The position numbers were made by a program, and so were the translations under genes. Source: Peribacillus sp. Bi96 (GTDB lineage: Bacteria > Bacillota > Bacilli > Bacillales > DSM-1321). From it: 64,000 bases of DNA. The DNA lies in assembly GCF_918698115.1 (NCBI RefSeq), contig NZ_CAKKLV010000004.1, forward strand, positions 62,001 to 126,000, read 5' to 3'. Below, piece by piece: positions 62,501 to 64,000 of this stretch; the stretch's first letter is position 1; the number at the start of each line of letters is the position of its first letter. The notes under the pieces are model-generated. The model ran no database searches, was not told where the DNA came from, and was given only the letters and a program-made list of their open reading frames with translations.

Positions 62501-63947
62501 GGTAGCGGAAGTAGATGCGTTCATGGAAGAGAGAGTAGGTCTTGGCGTCAGCTTTGACTTAGGGGTAAGAAAGATAAAGGTCCTTAGAAAAGATGTGCAT
62601 CTTTATTATATAAACGGGTTGACGGATACAGAATTCATCATTGAAATCCTCGACTCACTAATCCATAACAAAAATGCTGAAATCTTGACTACTAAAGTTT
62701 TTGATGTAGTCAAAGACTTGCTCGTACACCAATCCGTTGAAGAAATAAAGACGATGGATGAGCTTGTTGATCAGGTATTATCCGGTTTAATAGTCATTGT
62801 TGTTGATGGTAAACCAATAGGATTGGTTGTGGATGTCAGGAGTTATCCCGGGAGACAGCCGCAAGAACCCGATACGGAAAAAGTCGTCCGTGGATCAAGG
62901 GATGGTTTTGTTGAGAATATCATCGTTAACACGGCTATAACCAGACGGAGAATACGGGATGAAAGATTACGTTTCGAAATGTTGCATGTAGGGGAACGAT
63001 CGAAAACGGACATATCCATTGGTTACATTAAAGATATTGCCGATCCTGATTTAATAGAAATCGTTCGTAAGGAATTGAATAGTATTAAGGTTGATGGCAT
63101 AACGATGTCTGATAAAACGATCGAAGAGTTCATCGTCAAGCAAAGATATAACCCATACCCGATGGTTAGGTACACGGAACGGGCTGATGTAGCGGCAACA
63201 CATTTACTTGAGGGGCATGTCCTTATTTATGTCGATACTTCACCGAGTGTCATCATTACCCCGTCCACTCTTTTTCATCATATGCAACATGCTGAGGAGT
63301 ATCGGCAGGCACCTGCAGTTGGATCCTTGGTACGCTGGGTACGTTTTTTGGGGATTTTCGTTTCTTTATACTTGCTGCCGATTTGGTTGCTGTTTTGTTT
63401 AGAGCCTTCCCTCCTGCCTGAAAAGTTTGAGTATATCGGTCCAAATGACAAAACGCATATACCGATAGTGGTCCAAATCTTCATTTCCGATATTGGGATC
63501 GAATTTTTAAGGATGGCAGCCGTACATACTCCGACCCCGCTTTCTACGGCAATGGGCTTGGTTGCTGCCGTTTTGATAGGACAGATTGCGATAGATGTTG
63601 GTTTATTTGTTCCTGAAGTGGTTCTCTATGCTTCCGTAGCGACAATCGGTACATTTGTCACTCCGAGTTTAGAACTAGGGGTTGCGAATAAAATTTCCCG
63701 TTTAGCGCTCCTAGTGTTGGTTGCTATATTTAAAGTACCTGGCTTAGTCATAGGCATCACACTCTACATTATTTTGCTAACTAGCATAAAAACGTTAAAT
63801 ACACCATATTTATGGCCGCTTCTCCCATTTCAACCGAAGGGTTTATCACATATAATAGTTAGAAGACCTTATCCGGGATCTGTGGAGCGTCCAAGTATTG
63901 TACATCCTCAGGATAGATTTAGGCAGCCTAGAAAATCTAAAGGTTGA
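62457..63947 (+). CDS. spoVAF: Stage V sporulation protein AF (GerA-family)
   Basis: A 496-residue protein resembling the A subunit of spore germinant receptors. A soluble N-terminal region (residues 1-270) precedes several C-terminal transmembrane segments ([20 protein letters not shown] and following) and a Pro/Arg-rich tail. In B. subtilis it works with FigP to release ions and amplify germination. AAAGGAG lies 8 bases before ATG 62457; ATG 62454 and GTG 62448 are alternatives. No gene is visible in the last 53 bases. Confidence 0.93.
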   Translation: MTSEKPEEMKPIPSRVAEVDAFMEERVGLGVSFDLGVRKIKVLRKDVHLYYINGLTDTEFIIEILDSLIHNKNAEILTTKVFDVVKDLLVHQSVEEIKTMDELVDQVLSGLIVIVVDGKPIGLVVDVRSYPGRQPQEPDTEKVVRGSRDGFVENIIVNTAITRRRIRDERLRFEMLHVGERSKTDISIGYIKDIADPDLIEIVRKELNSIKVDGITMSDKTIEEFIVKQRYNPYPMVRYTERADVAATHLLEGHVLIYVDTSPSVIITPSTLFHHMQHAEEYRQAPAVGSLVRWVRFLGIFVSLYLLPIWLLFCLEPSLLPEKFEYIGPNDKTHIPIVVQIFISDIGIEFLRMAAVHTPTPLSTAMGLVAAVLIGQIAIDVGLFVPEVVLYASVATIGTFVTPSLELGVANKISRLALLVLVAIFKVPGLVIGITLYIILLTSIKTLNTPYLWPLLPFQPKGLSHIIVRRPYPGSVERPSIVHPQDRFRQPRKSKG

Positions 63948-64000
63948 TGTTGTCTAAAAGTTGTGGTAATTTAATTTTATTCGAATAAAGCGATAAAGTT

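Noticed and set aside
1..64000. Prophage, defence island, CRISPR array or tRNA cluster
   Set aside because: No phage structural genes, nucleases with toxin or defence context, repeat-spacer arrays or tRNA folds were seen; the genes follow conserved Bacillus core order.

Overview
The window is chromosomal DNA of an endospore-forming member of the Bacillaceae (Bacillus sensu lato, low to moderate GC). The gene order follows the B. subtilis bkd - yqi - yqj - yqk - fur - xerD - spoIIA - spoVA segment closely. It holds sporulation genes (mciZ, spoIIM, dacF, spoIIA operon, spoVA genes, racA), AGGAGG-type ribosome sites and frequent rho-independent terminators. A Peribacillus/B. simplex-like species is a guess from general resemblance only. 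No rRNA, tRNA, CRISPR array or prophage was seen.

Layout. (1) 1-12.8 kb: the end of the sigma-54 activator gene bkdR, a branched-chain amino acid degradation operon (bcd, lpdV, bkdAA, bkdAB, bkdB), an ORF-less group II intron relic, then a methylmalonyl-CoA mutase operon (mutA, mutB, meaB). Both operons have a textbook -24/-12 promoter. ptb and buk, which sit in the B. subtilis bkd operon, are absent here. (2) 13-20 kb: bacilliredoxin, an arginine-type ABC transporter (artPQR), yqjA, an L,D-transpeptidase, the miniprotein gene prli42, and mce-yqjD (epimerase and acyl-CoA carboxylase beta). These last two supply the mutase, giving a propionyl-CoA to succinyl-CoA route within 20 kb. (3) 20-30 kb: yqjE, DNA polymerase Y1, gndA and zwf (pentose phosphate pathway), rnz, and a small decayed zone with IS3 and symporter remnants, a guanine-deaminase-like gene and two unannotated short ORFs. 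(4) 30-40 kb: YisP-like prenyl enzyme, an ABC transporter of the DUF534 class, racA, proI behind a proline T-box, yqjP, yqjQ, and two cell-envelope or secreted proteins. (5) 40-50 kb: LexA-controlled polymerase Y2 and its YolD partner, yqkB, yqkD, yqkE, the ohrR/ohr peroxide pair, yqkF, mciZ, nudF, an EndoQ-type nuclease, a GNAT enzyme, spoIIM and fur. (6) 50-64 kb: yqzK, xerD, nucleoside salvage (deoB, pupG, pdp), dacF, spoIIAA-spoIIAB-sigF, a purine permease, repeats, and a spoVA operon with only AA, AB, AEA and AF.

Most of the window is well-conserved core genome. The more unusual parts are: apparent sigma-54 control of the mutase operon together with loss of ptb/buk; the spoVA operon lacking AC, AD and AEB; an extended MciZ with a sigma-E-like promoter; the intron relic; three copies of an IS1182-type end that carries a terminator; and a 129-bp GC-rich inverted-repeat element next to spoVA. 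I did not find a convincing wholly new system. The sigma-54 propionyl-CoA circuit is the best candidate for undescribed regulation.
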